64,000 bases of DNA, from the NCBI RefSeq assembly GCF_016859285.1, contig NC_053409.1, positions 22,019,976-22,083,975 of the forward strand, written 5' to 3'. How positions within the stretch are numbered: the stretch's first letter is position 1; each line of letters opens with the position of its first letter. The notes under the pieces were generated by a model. That model searched no databases. It worked only from the letters and a program-made list of their open reading frames with translations, and was not told where the DNA came from. Of the stretch, positions 11,563 through 23,854 are shown in pieces. The translations under genes were made by a program, and so were the position numbers. Source of the stretch: Xiphias gladius (lineage: Eukaryota; Chordata; Actinopteri; Istiophoriformes; Xiphiidae).

Positions 11563-14500
11563 ATGTCGTCGGAGGAGTTCGAGAAGTTGCACGAAATGTA
11601 CGGATCACTGTACGAGGAGCTCAAGCTAATGCCAGACAGAGCTCTGACAAGCCACGGAGGTAAACAGTCTGCGTTGTTGTACTTTCAGAAGATGTGTTAT
11701 GTGCTGTAAAACTGAAACTTGTGTCTCGTCCGCAGAGGAGAGGAAGAAGTTGGTGAGAACCTTCGATGAGAGGCTGGGGGAGGCTGAGGAAGTGGTGAGC
11801 TGCTCTGTTTATGTTTGGTTTGGATGGGATATATTTATTATATATATTTATTTAAGCTCTGTGTAATATTCACTGTTATTGAGCGAAACTTATTTTGTTT
11901 TACAAGAATTTTCCCACTTTTGCTCAGTTTATTAAAAAACAATGTGGTTAGAATCAAGATACTAACACCAACGTTTTTATAGCAGTTAAACAATATGTTC
12001 AGTTTTTCAGGTCTGTCCTCAAACTTGCTTATTGTAATAATTCTTTAAAAGATCCCTATCTAATGTGATTGTAATGTAAGTGATTAGAGACAAAATCCAT
12101 AGTTCTTTTGTATTCATTGCAAAATTTTTCTGAAGCTAATGTGAGGATTTAGCAGTCTCAGTTAGACAGTTAATTGCATCTTTTTGTTGCATCTTCCACT
12201 GCAGCTCTACAGAGAAACACAGAGAGGGAGCTTTAGACTTAAAAGACTGTGACTTCGGAAGATGCCCACTTGATTTGATTAACTCATACTGCTGAAGCCT
12301 CATATTAACTCCATATCAACATTGGAGTATATTATTGCATGGAACAAACACTTGATTTTGCCCCTCATCTCTTAAATTAGAGGCGCATTAGAAAGGGGTA
12401 CACCAAGCTCAAACTAATTCAGGCTAATACAACATTAATAAATCCTGCTGTCATGATTGAAAGAGGTGTTTGATCAACTTTGTGGTCATTTTTGAAAGGT
12501 TGTGCTCTGTGGTGCTGTTGAATGATACTGCATCATACTGGGAGGTCTTTCTTATATTCTCTCCACCAAATGTATGTGAATGTGGGTAGGGTATAAATGG
12601 ATAATCCTTTTTTGTAAAACATCTATGTACAAGATAAGTATAACTATCAAATAAATGAATTGAAGTTAAAAAAAAAAAAAAGAATATTTCCCTCAAAAAT
12701 GTATTGGAGTGGTTGTCTAGAGTGACATAAAATATAAATTCTCAAGTAAAATACAAGTACCCCAGAATTATATGTAAGAACAGTACTTCAGTCAATGCAC
12801 TTTTCAGCACTGGCTCGGAAACTATAGTGACAAACTGACAGGAACTGTCCAATTTTTCCTTTGACATCAAGACAGTAAAACACAGTGAATTGCGCTGACC
12901 TCCGTCTTCTTGTCTTTGCTTGTTGTCTACATCAAGATATCTGTATAATATCATGTAATCCATTGATTGCTTTGGCAGTGCACTATAAATGGAAAAGCCA
13001 CGCTTACTATGTTTATGTCTACAAGCAGGTTTCACAAAATTTTGAAGGGAAAATCTTCCCTAATTTTCTTATCCATCTCCAGTTACAAGGAATGGAAGAA
13101 GAGCTGCGTGCTGCCCCTTCTTCCTATCGAAATGCTATGAGCACAAAGCTGCGCCTGTACCGCCGGGATCTGGGCAAGCTGCAGAGGGACATGAAAAACT
13201 CTGCTCCTAGCTTTGGCTCCTCTTTCCAGCCAGTGGGAGGAAGTCATCATAGCATCTATTCAACACAAAATCAGCAAAGTGTGAGTGTGGACTCAAATAT
13301 GTTATAAATGCTGTTTGAGCACCTTAATTATGTCAAAATACTGCTATATCTTATCTCCTCTGTATTTCTAGTTTTGCTGTATATTTTTTTATTCCTGTAA
13401 ATAGTGGCTGATTGTACAATGTGACAACATGCAGAGACACGTCCAGAGTCTTTGACAAGGACATTTAAAAGCTGTGTCAGCCACAGATTGAAAGCTAGAA
13501 TGTTACGTGTCCTATGCTTTTTCCATAAACAAAAATCTCGGGGAAATGTAGGAAATCAACAAATTGATTATGTAGAAATATATTAAGACGTTGGAGGGAA
13601 AGTTATCACACTAAGATGGAAATTTTGCTGAGAAATGACTCCTGGAATGTATTCTATAAAAGTAATTGATAAAGAAGTAAGAGTACCGGAAAAAGTTTTT
13701 TTTTTTTTCTTTTGTCACAATTAGTATAATTTATCCTGGTTTGCTCTGTCATTTTTGCCCCCTCATGCAGACACACCTGCAGTCCCAGAGAGCCTTGCTA
13801 CTGCAGGGCACAGAGTCTCTGAACAATGCCAGCCAGAGTATTGAACGAAGCCAACGCATCGCTGCAGAGACAGAGCAGATCGGTACAGAAGTCATCGAGG
13901 AGCTGGGAGAGCAGCGAGAACAGCTGGACCGCAGCAGAAACAAAGTGAGCTTTGAATCATTATATGGGATGAGATTGTGATGGTGTGTTAGATTGAATAG
14001 CTTCAGTTTAAATATGTGACACATGTTGGTCACTTGATTCAGCTGTTTCTCGTCTTTTATGACATCCGTGAAAAGACTCCAGCAGTTTACTTAGTACGGG
14101 GCGAAACATGATGGCATAGCGAAGGTATGGGTTAGTATGATTTTAGACTACTTGTGTTTTTCATAATGTCAGTATTGGAAGAGGCTGTTAAATGTGTCGT
14201 AATCTGACCATGGTTTTGTTAAATCTGTCCTGTCTTTTATTTTTGTGTAGTTGGTGAATACTGGAGAGAACCTCAGTCGAAGTCGAAAAATCCTTCGTGC
14301 CATGTCACGTCGGTAAGTGCTACCCCTGAGGGGGTAGAAAAATTTAAATTATCTCGGTGCATTCATTTTTATCGATGCACTAAATGAATGAATGCTTACT
14401 TTATGTTTTTGAGTTATCTATGCCCACCATGTGAGGCCCTGTTGACTCTGTAGTTTGTATGGTAGAAAACTTTATCGTACTCCTGTGTACATTAACAAGG

Positions 14501-14814
14501 AAAAATAGTGCACTTGATTACGCTAACACCGAAATTTGTGAATAGTTAATTTCGATGGACAAATCTGGCGATTATTTTTCGAGTAATCATTTAATCAATA
14601 AAATGTCAGAATAATCATGACGTCTTATCCGTGTTTTTTGTAAATGTTTGTGGAACAATGACCAGAGCCTTTGCTTGTTGTTGTTTTTTTTATTGTTGTT
14701 GTTTTTTTTTTAATGTCTTGTAGGCTGATGACGAACAAGTTACTTTTAGGTGTCATCATTTTAATGGAGTTGGCCATCCTGGGAGCTGTGATTTACCTGA
14801 AGTTCTTCCGATGA
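11563..14814 (+). CDS. vti1b: Vti1b, Qb-SNARE of late endosome and TGN
   Basis: Six coding exons join in frame: 11563-11659, 11736-11794, 13083-13280, 13771-13944, 14251-14312, 14724-14814 (stop 14812-14814), giving 226 aa (human 232). Residues 1-100 form the Vti1 N-terminal helical domain (SSEEFEKLHEMYGSLYEEL; MEEELRAAPSSYRNAMSTKL). The SNARE motif runs about 130-195 (TESLNNASQSIERSQRI; IEELGEQREQLDRSRNKL), with the central layer Gln in LGEQREQL. A C-terminal anchor (LLLGVIILMELAILGAVIYL) follows at about 203-222. Vti1b pairs with syntaxin 7 or 8 and VAMP8 in late-endosome fusion. Intron 2 (11795-13082) holds repeats; the other introns show only T runs and one short repeat remnant. Confidence 0.96.
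12360..12560 (+). repeat. Dispersed repeat in vti1b intron 2
   Basis: The segment contains GGGGTACACCAAGCTCAAAC, AATAAATCCTGCTGTCATGA, TTTGATCAACTTTGTGGTCA and CTCTGTGGTGCTGTTGAATG. The same ordered blocks recur at 25236-25440, and the leading block (GGCACTTTATTAGGTGCGCC) at 33905-33960. It looks like one non-coding teleost repeat family in three states of decay. Confidence 0.5.
12690..12795 (-). repeat. Fragment of a second dispersed repeat, inverted
   Basis: The reverse complement (ACTTCTTACATATAATTCTG-like, then GGGTACTTGTATTTTACTTG) is related to 62955-63050 (AAGTACATTTACTCAAGTTA; TTTTGAGGTACTTGCACATT). I recall this family as very common in percomorph fish. The copy is short and non-coding. 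Confidence 0.45.
14545..14625 (+). repeat. Remnant of AT-rich dispersed repeat in vti1b intron 5
   Basis: The block GATTATTTTTCGAGTAATCA and nearby AATAAAATGTCAGAATAATC belong to the family seen more fully at 39690-39985 and 47715-47990. Only about 80 bases are recognisable. Confidence 0.35.
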
Positions 14815-15529
14815 TGGTGAGCAAACTACACCACCTGAAGGGCAAACCCAGATCCTCTACGTCTGTTTCCCTTGACTATCCACTAGCAATAATGCTGTTC
14901 TGCTGTATTCAGCCAACTGTTTCTGTGAGTGCAAACAAGGACAATGAGAGGATTCAGTCTTAAAGTGAACCTTTACTGAGAGTGGATTCTGTCCATGGGC
15001 AGGTGAAGTTCATTTGACAGCAGTAACAAATTGTTGATCCTGTTAATGGACCAAACCTACAGGAGCTCCATGGACAAACTGTGATCTGAGATTTGCACTG
15101 TTTTATCAGACTGTTAATGCCAGTGATGTCCTGTGGGTGGATTTTCTGGACTTGTGTGCTGGCTGCTGCAGATCCCAGAGATGATTCTCTGTGAGGTTTT
15201 AGTCATGTCAGAGTCTGGTCTCCTTACTCCCACATGTGAAGATTCCCTGGTGACAGTACCTGGGACGGTAGCTTTGGCTCCTACAGTACTGATAGTCATT
15301 GGCACAGGACTTCTATGAGTTTATAAATTCTAAGATTGGGATACTTTTCTGTTAGAATTCATGACAGTTGTATTGTTGATTATCTTTATAAAACTAAACA
15401 ACACTATGTGATGAAATGGCAGCAGCTAAATCCATTTTTGAACTATGTCCATGCCCGGTATCAAGATGGTTGTGTTGAGCTAATTTTTCCAATTCTGAGC
15501 ACTGAGACCTGAGAGATAATTAGTCTCTT

Positions 15530-15535
15530 AATAAA
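15530..15535 (+). terminator. Poly(A) signal AATAAA for vti1b
   Basis: AATAAA lies about 715 bases past the vti1b stop and is the first canonical hexamer after it, giving a plausible 3' UTR length. Confidence 0.55.
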
Positions 15536-16824
15536 GTACTCTTAACACAGATGCAATGTTCTTAACAGTTAATAATGTCTAATCACTGTATAATACAAAA
15601 ATCACTGTTACAAATGGGCTTAGGTATTCCTTATTGACAGTCTTCACATCATTAAAGCTAATCTTTAACGTCACTTTCCTTTGTATCGATTATTTCTAGG
15701 AAAGGCAGCCAAACAGGCCAGAGTTAAAAACAAAAACATCTGCTGTGGAGCTGACATCACCAAAATTATTTACAGGCTAAGGCCCCAGGCAAGGTCAGTT
15801 TAGTGCTGGGTAAACAGCATCTGTTACTATGGAATTAATTCTCAACTAATAGGTGATAAGGTTATTTTTAGTGATGTGTTTATGAAGTGGCACATCTGCC
15901 ACAGCGTTATTCTTCTGAATAGATATCATGCCTTCCTGGAGTGATGTCAAGTACAAAAACAGGTTTGGTGACAAAAAGCACACATTTTTTTGATATTCCT
16001 TAGTACAAAGGGTAGATACCAACAGTATAATCTCATGTAAATTACATAACATTTTATTAATCCAACTAATCATTATGTAACTATGTTACTAGCAGTACTA
16101 ATAACAGTTTATAGTTGTATAAATTTTATATTTCTAAGTCTAAACATTGGCCATGGCTTCTTTTCAAGTACTTGCATCATTTTTCAGCAGTGCTGGTAGT
16201 GTGACTCTGCGGATTGCAATGAGGGTCAGTCCAGTCATGGTCCTCAGAGGATGAATCCTAATGGCTTACGCTAGGTTCACACAACACAATTTTAGTTGGA
16301 TCTTTAAACATATTTTAATAAGGAAATTTCATTTAAAAACTGATTTGTTATTAACATTCAGTAATCCTAGTTTAACCAAATTTTACGTTCAAAAAAATGA
16401 AATTCCTGAGGAAGTTACCTCTTATATTACATTTATACAAACAGATCTAAGGACATATTTTCGAACACTATCACATTTAAAAACCTGTAATCTCTTTATT
16501 CATATTTCTGACACGGAACTAAATAATCTTTGTTTTTCTTTCGTTTTTCACTCTTTTGTCTATATTCTACGACATTCCCCGAAGACTTATGTTTACGAAT
16601 CAAAAAATGTCTCTCAATAAACGTTAATTCAAAACAAAACAAAACACAATGGCGCATTGTATCGCGTTATTTCACTTTTGTCAACTCTCGCGTGTGACAA
16701 AACGTAGTTTGGAGACCGGACAGAGTCGCCGGAGAGTTCTGGTGAAAACGTCTTGTAATGCGGTTTATGACTCTTTACTTGCGGAACTAATGGTATTTCC
16801 GTCACATCCCCTGGGTTTACTTAG

Positions 16825-16945
16825 TGTTGAGTGCTAGTAAGCAAATGTTAACAAGTTAACATGCCAAACCAATACGGTCAACACTACAGGCTGTTGACGT
16901 TAACAGTGTAGCCTCACAGAGCTAGCTATATGCGGCTACAGGCCC
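16825..16945 (+). repeat. Fragment of the 5741-6180 repeat family
   Basis: GAGTGCTAGTAAGCAAATGT, TTAACATGCC and GTAGCCTCACAGAGCTAGCT follow the order of blocks in the fuller copies at 5741-6180 and 37836-38122. It is degenerate and non-coding. Confidence 0.45.
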
Positions 16946-17868
16946 TTGTCAAGTCTCGTTCAAGTAGTGAATTTGTCCTGTAGAAATGACACCGGTTAAT
17001 TGTACTGTATTCATTTAGAGTAAAAAATGAACACCCGTACACATGAACAAAAAATGTAATCACATTTATGGAAGACCAAAATATAAACTCTGTTACAAGG
17101 AAAAGTCATTCAAGTCAAATACAGACCAGACAGTAAATCCAGATTAATTATGCAAATAATTGTTTTTTGCCAGCATTTGCGAGCAAAGCTGGATATTACA
17201 GTTTTCAAGCCAAATAATACTGATGCAGTCAGTAAATATTTTTACACGCAGGAAATTCTAGTACATATACTGCTAGGTTCATGGTGTAGATACAAAAGTA
17301 AACTCTAAACAAAATACAGTAACCACACCTGGTCAAAAAGTGCAAACACATCATTACTAGTTTGTACTAACTAGCACAGCCACAGAACAGTTTTGAGAGT
17401 CCGTATTAAGACTGCGGACTTAAAACTAAATCAGACTTAGTTTATCATACCTCTGAGGCAGGTTCATTCTCTTGTAAACCAACCACATAATAAATACATG
17501 GCAGCTGCATCCTCTAACACTTAACTTATAACTGTACATACAGGAGCAAAATAAGTTAGTATTGCTGTTTAAAATGAGCATTGTTTCCACCAAAAGTGTA
17601 GTAGTTTCTAAATTATGTCCAAGGCTTTTGTCTCAGATTTATCTATTTGAACCTTTATCCACAAATCTGTAAAGCTCCAGCCACAGGTTTTATAAATCTA
17701 GACTTTTTTTTTTTTCATGGTTAAACAATATACCAAACAGCAAAATGATGGGAACAAAAAGTTCAAAACTTAAGCTTATATTTAGATTTAGTCTTTGCAG
17801 TCTTGTATTCAAAATTGCGGAATGCTCAGGGATGATGTTGATAAAGTTCATAGCTTCGCTTTATGCTC

Positions 17869-20800
17869 TCAGAGGCGAAGCTGCTCTGTGTCGTCCTTCA
17901 CGGATGGATTCTCATCGATGGACGCGTGAGCCCCTTCTCTCGTCTGTCCAAGGGCCGACGCAATGACGTCAACCGCCAAAGAGGCAGTGGCCTCCACGGC
18001 TTCGGGGTTGGCCCCTAGTATAGGGTTGACTTCCACCAGGTCCATGGCTGACAGCAGGCCTGGATATCAACACAATCACAAGTTAGATACTAAAAACTGA
18101 CAATAAAAGTCTCTTAAGGACAGAAAATCGGAAAAAATAAGGCATCTTTAGTCTGTTTAGACTGTTGCAACCATTTGTACCTGTGTTATGGATTTCCTCT
18201 GTGATGTAGATTCCCTCCCTGTAGGTCAAACCTCCATTCACTGGTGTTCCCGTGGCAGGGGCCAGAGACGGGTCGAATGCGTCGATGTCAAAGCTCAAGT
18301 GGATCGGTCGCTGTTTTCTGTTCAAGAAGGTGAGAAAGTTAAAGCGTGACTTTACAGTTCACTTCTATTCAGACATGGGAATTCATTTGGCTTTATCAAA
18401 TTAAAAAAAACCATTGACTTTTACTAAATGTTAAGCATATTACACGTTAAAAAGAATCATACAATAATTTAAAGTGTTTAACAGTATGGCAATATCATTA
18501 TCACTTAGACATACCTTGCCAAAAGATGGTCAAGAGTGACTTCCATCACCCTTTGGATGCCTAGTCTGTCAATATCCCTCATGGTGAAGTACTGGATACC
18601 CAGGTTCTTCAGGATATGGCTGCAATAAACAAAATTAAAAAAGCATGAGGAGCTATTCTCATAGTGCTTACATGTTGGAAAATGACGTTCACATCGGTGC
18701 TAGTGTCTACTTACTGCTCTCCGGGGTCGACATCCCGCAGACCGATGTAAACCAGGTCCCCGGAGGAGAGGAATGGCTTCGTCCAGGAGAACCCTGGGAT
18801 ATTTGGCATCTGTGGTAGACAGTAAGAGATAATTTAATATGGAATTTAGATAACTGTGGGGATAGAAAAAAAAAAAAGCCCACCATTGGGTGATGTCTGG
18901 ACTTTTTTTAATGTCAGCCCATAATTTACGTTATTTTTAGTACATCAAAAGTACCTGGCAAACCATACTTTACAAAGATGAGAGAAACTCTCCATTATTC
19001 AATTTAAAAGATATAATGATTTTTTTTTTTACTGCTTTATAGTAAAATATAGAAAATAACTGTAGAAAATTGATAGGACACTACCGGTTACTGTTGCTGT
19101 GCAATTTATGCATTTGTACTTTGTAATTCCTTCGCGATAGAGGATGGTGTTACAAGTAACTGCCCCTCTCAATGCAAGTTAACTGACATGACTGTTTTCT
19201 CCAGAACCTTTTTACATCCAAGTACTTGCGTACATGAATGGATTACTGAAGGCGCCTGCAGAGCTCGGCTCTCTTGGCCAGAGCTTTTGTTTGGATTAAC
19301 TCAGACCGAAAACCGCCGGGGGTGGCATATTGTTGATACTTCTCCTCACCTTGTCTTGCAGCTCTTTGAGCATGAATGCCACAGGCTGGCCGTGGAGGTT
19401 TCCTGATGGAGAGGTCATGGGCGTGTTCACATCTGCATGAGCATCAACCCAGATGAGACACAGGTCGGGACACTGCTGGGCGTGGCCACTCACTGATCCG
19501 ATAGCAAGGCTGTGAAAGGACAAGGACAGCCTTTTAAGTATCTGGTGTTTATATTAGTCTAATTCAGGGACTGGGTGTGTCTTTGCAGGGGAGTCGCAGC
19601 GGTAACATTCGGTAAAATGATATACAGTAGCCTTTGACTATAGTAGTTGTACTGTATGATTTCAGCGTCTTGATGTGCAGTGCACTCAGCAGTCTGTACA
19701 TTCCTTATTCTGAGATAATCACCTGTGATCACCTCCAAGCATGACGAGGGTGTGTCCAGCACCGACAGCTCTGCTTACTGCCCCAGACAGCATCTTATTT
19801 GCTGCACCCACAGTGCGAGGGAACTTCACATCCATGTAGGGTTCGTCCATCTCAAGTTGGTGGAAGTTAAGGTCTCCAAAGTCGTGGACAGAGTAATCTG
19901 GGGAACCAACGACAAGCTGTTATTACATAAAGGCGTGTTGTGCAGAGTCACTCTTTTGGTGCAGTTTACGATCACTCAGCAAGGGGTTCATTGTTTCAGC
20001 CCGGGACCCATTAGCTGTTGCATGAAAGGAACCACAGCCCTGATGTCTGTTTTATAAAAAAAACATTAGTATTTTGAAGACTGCGGGTGCCGCTTTGAGT
20101 TGAAAAGCCTGCATAGTCTCTACATTCTTCAGCATGACTTCACGTGCATCTGTCCGACCTCGCAGTCTGATGAGACCGAGTCATTCGATGCCAGTGGAAC
20201 GTTAGTGACACAGCACTTTCCATTTGCCCCGTTTCCCACTTAGGCTCAGGTTTCGGTCAGTGCGGTTCACATCATGCCAGGCTGGTTGCAGAAGTTAAAG
20301 ACTGAAAAAATGTCCTCTTAGTCTGGGACATAGACTGTGAGGTAAACAAGTGATGCAATCCACCATATTGGGTGTTCGTCTGGCCATGGGAGCCTTGATG
20401 GCCGTGTAGTGTTACCCTGCTGATCTAAGGGCAACCGATGTGGCTCATTACCATGCATAGACAGGACAGGAATAGCCCTTGTCTTATTGCAACCCTGAGG
20501 ATTTATTGCAGGACAATTCAAAAAAAAGTCTGTTATAGCGGTGAAAAACTGCAAGTTCTGCCTCTGTTTATGTGAAATTCAAGTTTACAACTGCTAAGTG
20601 TAATAAGTGTTTACCGCAGTTAAATCCCAGTGATTATTGGTTTGGGTATATGTATGAGTATCACATTGAAACAGCTTGTACAAACTGACAGCAACCCTGA
20701 GAGCGTAAAGGTTTCGAGACATCATGGTATGTAGTTCAGTTAGGATTTGGTTTCATGGTGTTGGCTCAGTTAGTGACAAATGCCTTTTTACTATAATAAA

Positions 20801-22931
20801 TGACAAAGTGAATTCTTTCCTTACTTTATTCTGGACCAAGTTTAAACACGTGGAACCTAACTCTAAATATATTTTAACATATTAGGTGCTGTAATCTTGT
20901 GGAAAATATTTGATTCCATTCGACTGTCAAGCACTGCAGTATAATAACTACACATTTCTAATAACCGCATGCATTAGTACCTGTGTGTCAGGTTTAGAAA
21001 AGCAAAATGATGTCGAACGCTTGATGAAGATGGGGAGGGCTGCGCCCGTTGCACAGCGGCTTTTGTTTACAGCTGATAAAACCGATGCCCGGGGGCCAGA
21101 CACGCTAGGATTACCTGGAAAATGCTTGAACTCTATGGATCTATTTAATTGGCTAAAACACAGGAACAGGCACTAATGTCCTTAACTGTCACACACCTAG
21201 ATTACCCCCTGTAGGAACACCAACATAGTGTGTAAATATCACCAACAATCACTGACATTTTTCTGTTATATTCATACAAGAACTGACAGTCTGTGGATCT
21301 TGGTGAACTAGGTGGTATTCATATGAACTTGATAGTAGGCCTATATTTAGCCTGTGGTATGTTCTATAGTGCGTGTATTTATAGCAACTTTAACATACAT
21401 ATGTTTGCCTAGTTTGAATCTTCTGCAGTCAACAAGACCCCCCCCCTTTTTTTTAAGTCAAATTAAATATCCCTTTGGAATAATTTTTAATGGGATTTTG
21501 TTATTATATTAATCACAGAAAAACAGATAAATGATCAATTAATTACTATAAATCATAATACAAATAATTAGTTGAAGACCCGTTAATTTTATTGGACTAG
21601 ATGTGGTACCAAATTAATCTAAAGTGTCCCTTGGTGCTTTAAAGCAGACGCATCTGTGTCTAGACCGTAGACAGACTGTACGGAGCCTGGGCTGACTGTA
21701 GAGCGACCTTACCGTCCTAAGTGGTGTATTTAAATCTCAGCAGACTATGATTACATAATTCCCGTCGTGACTGTTGGGATTTGCTGCGGGTCATTCTAAT
21801 TCCAGGCACAATGCAACCACAGTGACCTACACCACTGAGATAAGAAAGGGATTGTTTTCCGCCTGGGGTGTCGTCTTTCATCTGCAAAGAAGCACTGCCC
21901 TTTTCTGACGACCCCCCCCCCCGCCGCCGGGTAACGTAGGCGTTTCCATTGAGAACACACACACATGCTCACACGCACACAAAAGTGCTGTTCCAGTGCG
22001 GATGAGTCTGTCTGCAGTGACGACAGAGTGGAAACACATCAGCCATCCTCTTCCTGCGCCCTTCCGAGCATGTGTTGGGGACCAGAATGACTAAACCAGA
22101 CATGTGGCCACCCGCAATGAGAAAAAAAAAAAAAGTTACCACAGTGTCCTGAGCCTGTGAATGAAGCTCTATCGCGGGTTTTTGTCGTCGCCATTGCTTC
22201 ATCATTATAACGTTTCTTCAGGGATTTTCATCATTACACGGTTTCGGCGAGGCCCGGTTTGGGTTTTTATTCCGCTGTCACACTACGCGTGAAAAATACA
22301 CAGGGGACGAGAAAAACTGGGTCCGCGATTTACATTATTCAGATGATGGCGTTTAATCCTATTTAAATACGCGGTGAAAGGTGATGCTAGGAAGACGGGA
22401 GGCTTCTATTAACACCGGGGATCACTTTGTTGCGTGCTGCAATAACTTTTCCCGGCCTACATGTCGGACGTTTGCACGATGATGTAACAGGGTGACTGGA
22501 AACCGCAGGTGGGGGTTAAATGCGTGCCTGTGCTGCCCAGGTGGCCCCACAGGTTACACCCGGCCGCTGTTACATAACGCCGCGGCACCGGCTGCTCCAT
22601 TATTATCCGCGCCTCCCTCCACCTACCTAACCCGGAAAGCCTGTCGATGAGCCCCGCATCCCTGATGACTTTAGGGCCGTGCTCCACGCCTCTCCTTTTC
22701 TGTCAGAAAAAAAAAAAAAAGAAACAGAAAGGAGTCAAGTGGACGTTGGAGATGTGGGGTCTGGTTTAAAACTGTGATTAAATGAAACAGATCCCGTTCA
22801 CAGAAAGCTTTTCTTACCTGTCCTCTTGAAAACGGAGCGCCTAGCACAGCCACGGACTGGGCTCTGCTTTGTTGGCAAGTGTGGCTGAGGTGAGTCCTGA
22901 GAAGACGGAAGAGAGGTCCTCTCAAAGCCAT
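17869..22931 (-). CDS. arg2: Arginase 2, mitochondrial
   Basis: Eight coding exons join in frame: 22818-22931, 22627-22699, 19723-19897, 19350-19509, 18715-18809, 18515-18619, 18181-18317, 17869-18059 (stop 17869-17871), giving 349 aa (human ARG2 354). The two-manganese site is complete: His120 (GGDHS), Asp143, His145 and Asp147 (WVDAHAD), Asp251 and Asp253 (SFDIDAFDP), with the same numbering as human. The start [20 protein letters not shown] is Arg-rich without acids, as in a mitochondrial presequence, and marks this as type 2. It hydrolyses arginine to ornithine and urea, feeding proline and polyamine synthesis and limiting nitric oxide. An in-frame ATG at 22964 would add a Lys-rich stretch; I reject it because MALRG matches the family start. 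Introns are ordinary except the 2.7-kb second one. Confidence 0.97.
19898..22626 (-). other. arg2 intron 2
   Basis: This 2.7-kb intron is the largest in arg2. It holds homopolymer runs (C and T near 21440, C near 21911) and AT-rich spacer, and becomes CpG-rich toward exon 2 from about 22240. I see no coding exon or clear transposon in it. Confidence 0.6.
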
Positions 22932-23334
22932 TTTTTTTTCTTTTCTTTTCTTCTTTCTTCTCAAAAGTCAGAGACGTTCCAGCCCAAATCAAACCGACGC
23001 CAGTCGCCGACGGATCGAGTCTGATGAAAGCGACGCGAGATGTTGCCCTGTTGGATGCTGAACGTGGCCGCGCTGGAGCAAGGGACCGAACTTATCCCTC
23101 CTAAATCTGTTTAATATTCATGAGCTGGGGAAATGGAGGGCGTCCGGTGAATGGCACCGATCATCGCGCCGTAATTTACTCGGAAAAACGAAGGTTGTTC
23201 TTGTTGTTTTTTAAACAAAACAAAACAAAACAAAACCAAACAAAAACGTTTCGAAACGACCTGTGATACTTGGCGTCGGTAACGTGTTATAAACTTACGC
23301 GACCAACCGCACGTCCCGTCTCGCGGCTAGCGTC

Positions 23335-23342
23335 TGACGTCA
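23335..23342. promoter_or_regulatory. Perfect CRE palindrome TGACGTCA upstream of arg2
   Basis: The palindrome is 404 bases upstream of the arg2 start codon in a CpG-rich stretch. A half site TGACG lies at 23424-23428 and a CCAAT motif at 23369-23373. Arginases are known to be cAMP-inducible, so CREB/ATF binding is plausible but inferred. Confidence 0.5.
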
Positions 23343-23785
23343 GGTTGAGTGGCACACCTTCGGGCCGGCCAATGGGAGACGGCGAAATCCGTGGGTTCGC
23401 TCCGTGGGCGTGGCCCGCGGCCCTGACGTAGGCGCGAGCTTTTTGGCACCGTTTGTTGTGAGGCGCTCTCACTGCGGTCTCGTCCAGGTGGAAATTTCCA
23501 CGGACGCGATGGGCTCGTTTACATGAAAGCATTTAGCATTTGGGTGTTCACACGTGTCCCGGAGGTCCGGCCATAACATATCGGATTGCAGGGGCAAGAC
23601 GCAAAGACGTAACCACCTCTCCATATTTGTATTTAAAGATGTATTTAAAGAAACCAACGTAAAAGTACTCGTTATACAGAACATGTGTTATATTTTTTTA
23701 TGTTTGATTACTATTGCTAATGCACTAATGCGTTAGTAGGGTTAACTTATTTATTATTTTGTTGCTTTTAATTTATTCTTTATAT

Positions 23786-23788
<3 letters not shown>

Positions 23789-23850
<62 letters not shown>
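23789..23850. repeat. (TA)31 microsatellite
   Basis: An uninterrupted TA dinucleotide run of 62 bases lies in the arg2/rbm25 spacer. Length polymorphism is likely. Confidence 0.95.

Positions 23851-23854
<4 letters not shown>

Larger units (their letters stand above)
14815..17868. other. Convergent spacer: vti1b and arg2 3' UTRs
   Basis: The 3 kb between the stops of vti1b (+) and arg2 (-) holds both 3' UTRs. A vti1b poly(A) signal is likely at 15530. The arg2 end is unclear; one minus-strand AATAAA lies at 16495-16500. A dispersed repeat fragment is at 16825-16945. An open frame at 16261-16620 is AT-rich and matches nothing I know. Confidence 0.55.

Noticed and set aside
16261-16620. 119-codon AT-rich open frame in the vti1b/arg2 spacer
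   Set aside because: It matches no family I recognise, is Phe/Ile/Thr-rich as AT-rich noise would be, and has no promoter or splice context.
22932-22964. Upstream in-frame ATG extending arg2 with a Lys-rich leader
   Set aside because: The extension (MRRKKKRKEKK) comes from a low-complexity T/C tract, and arg2 proteins start at the position of MALRG.
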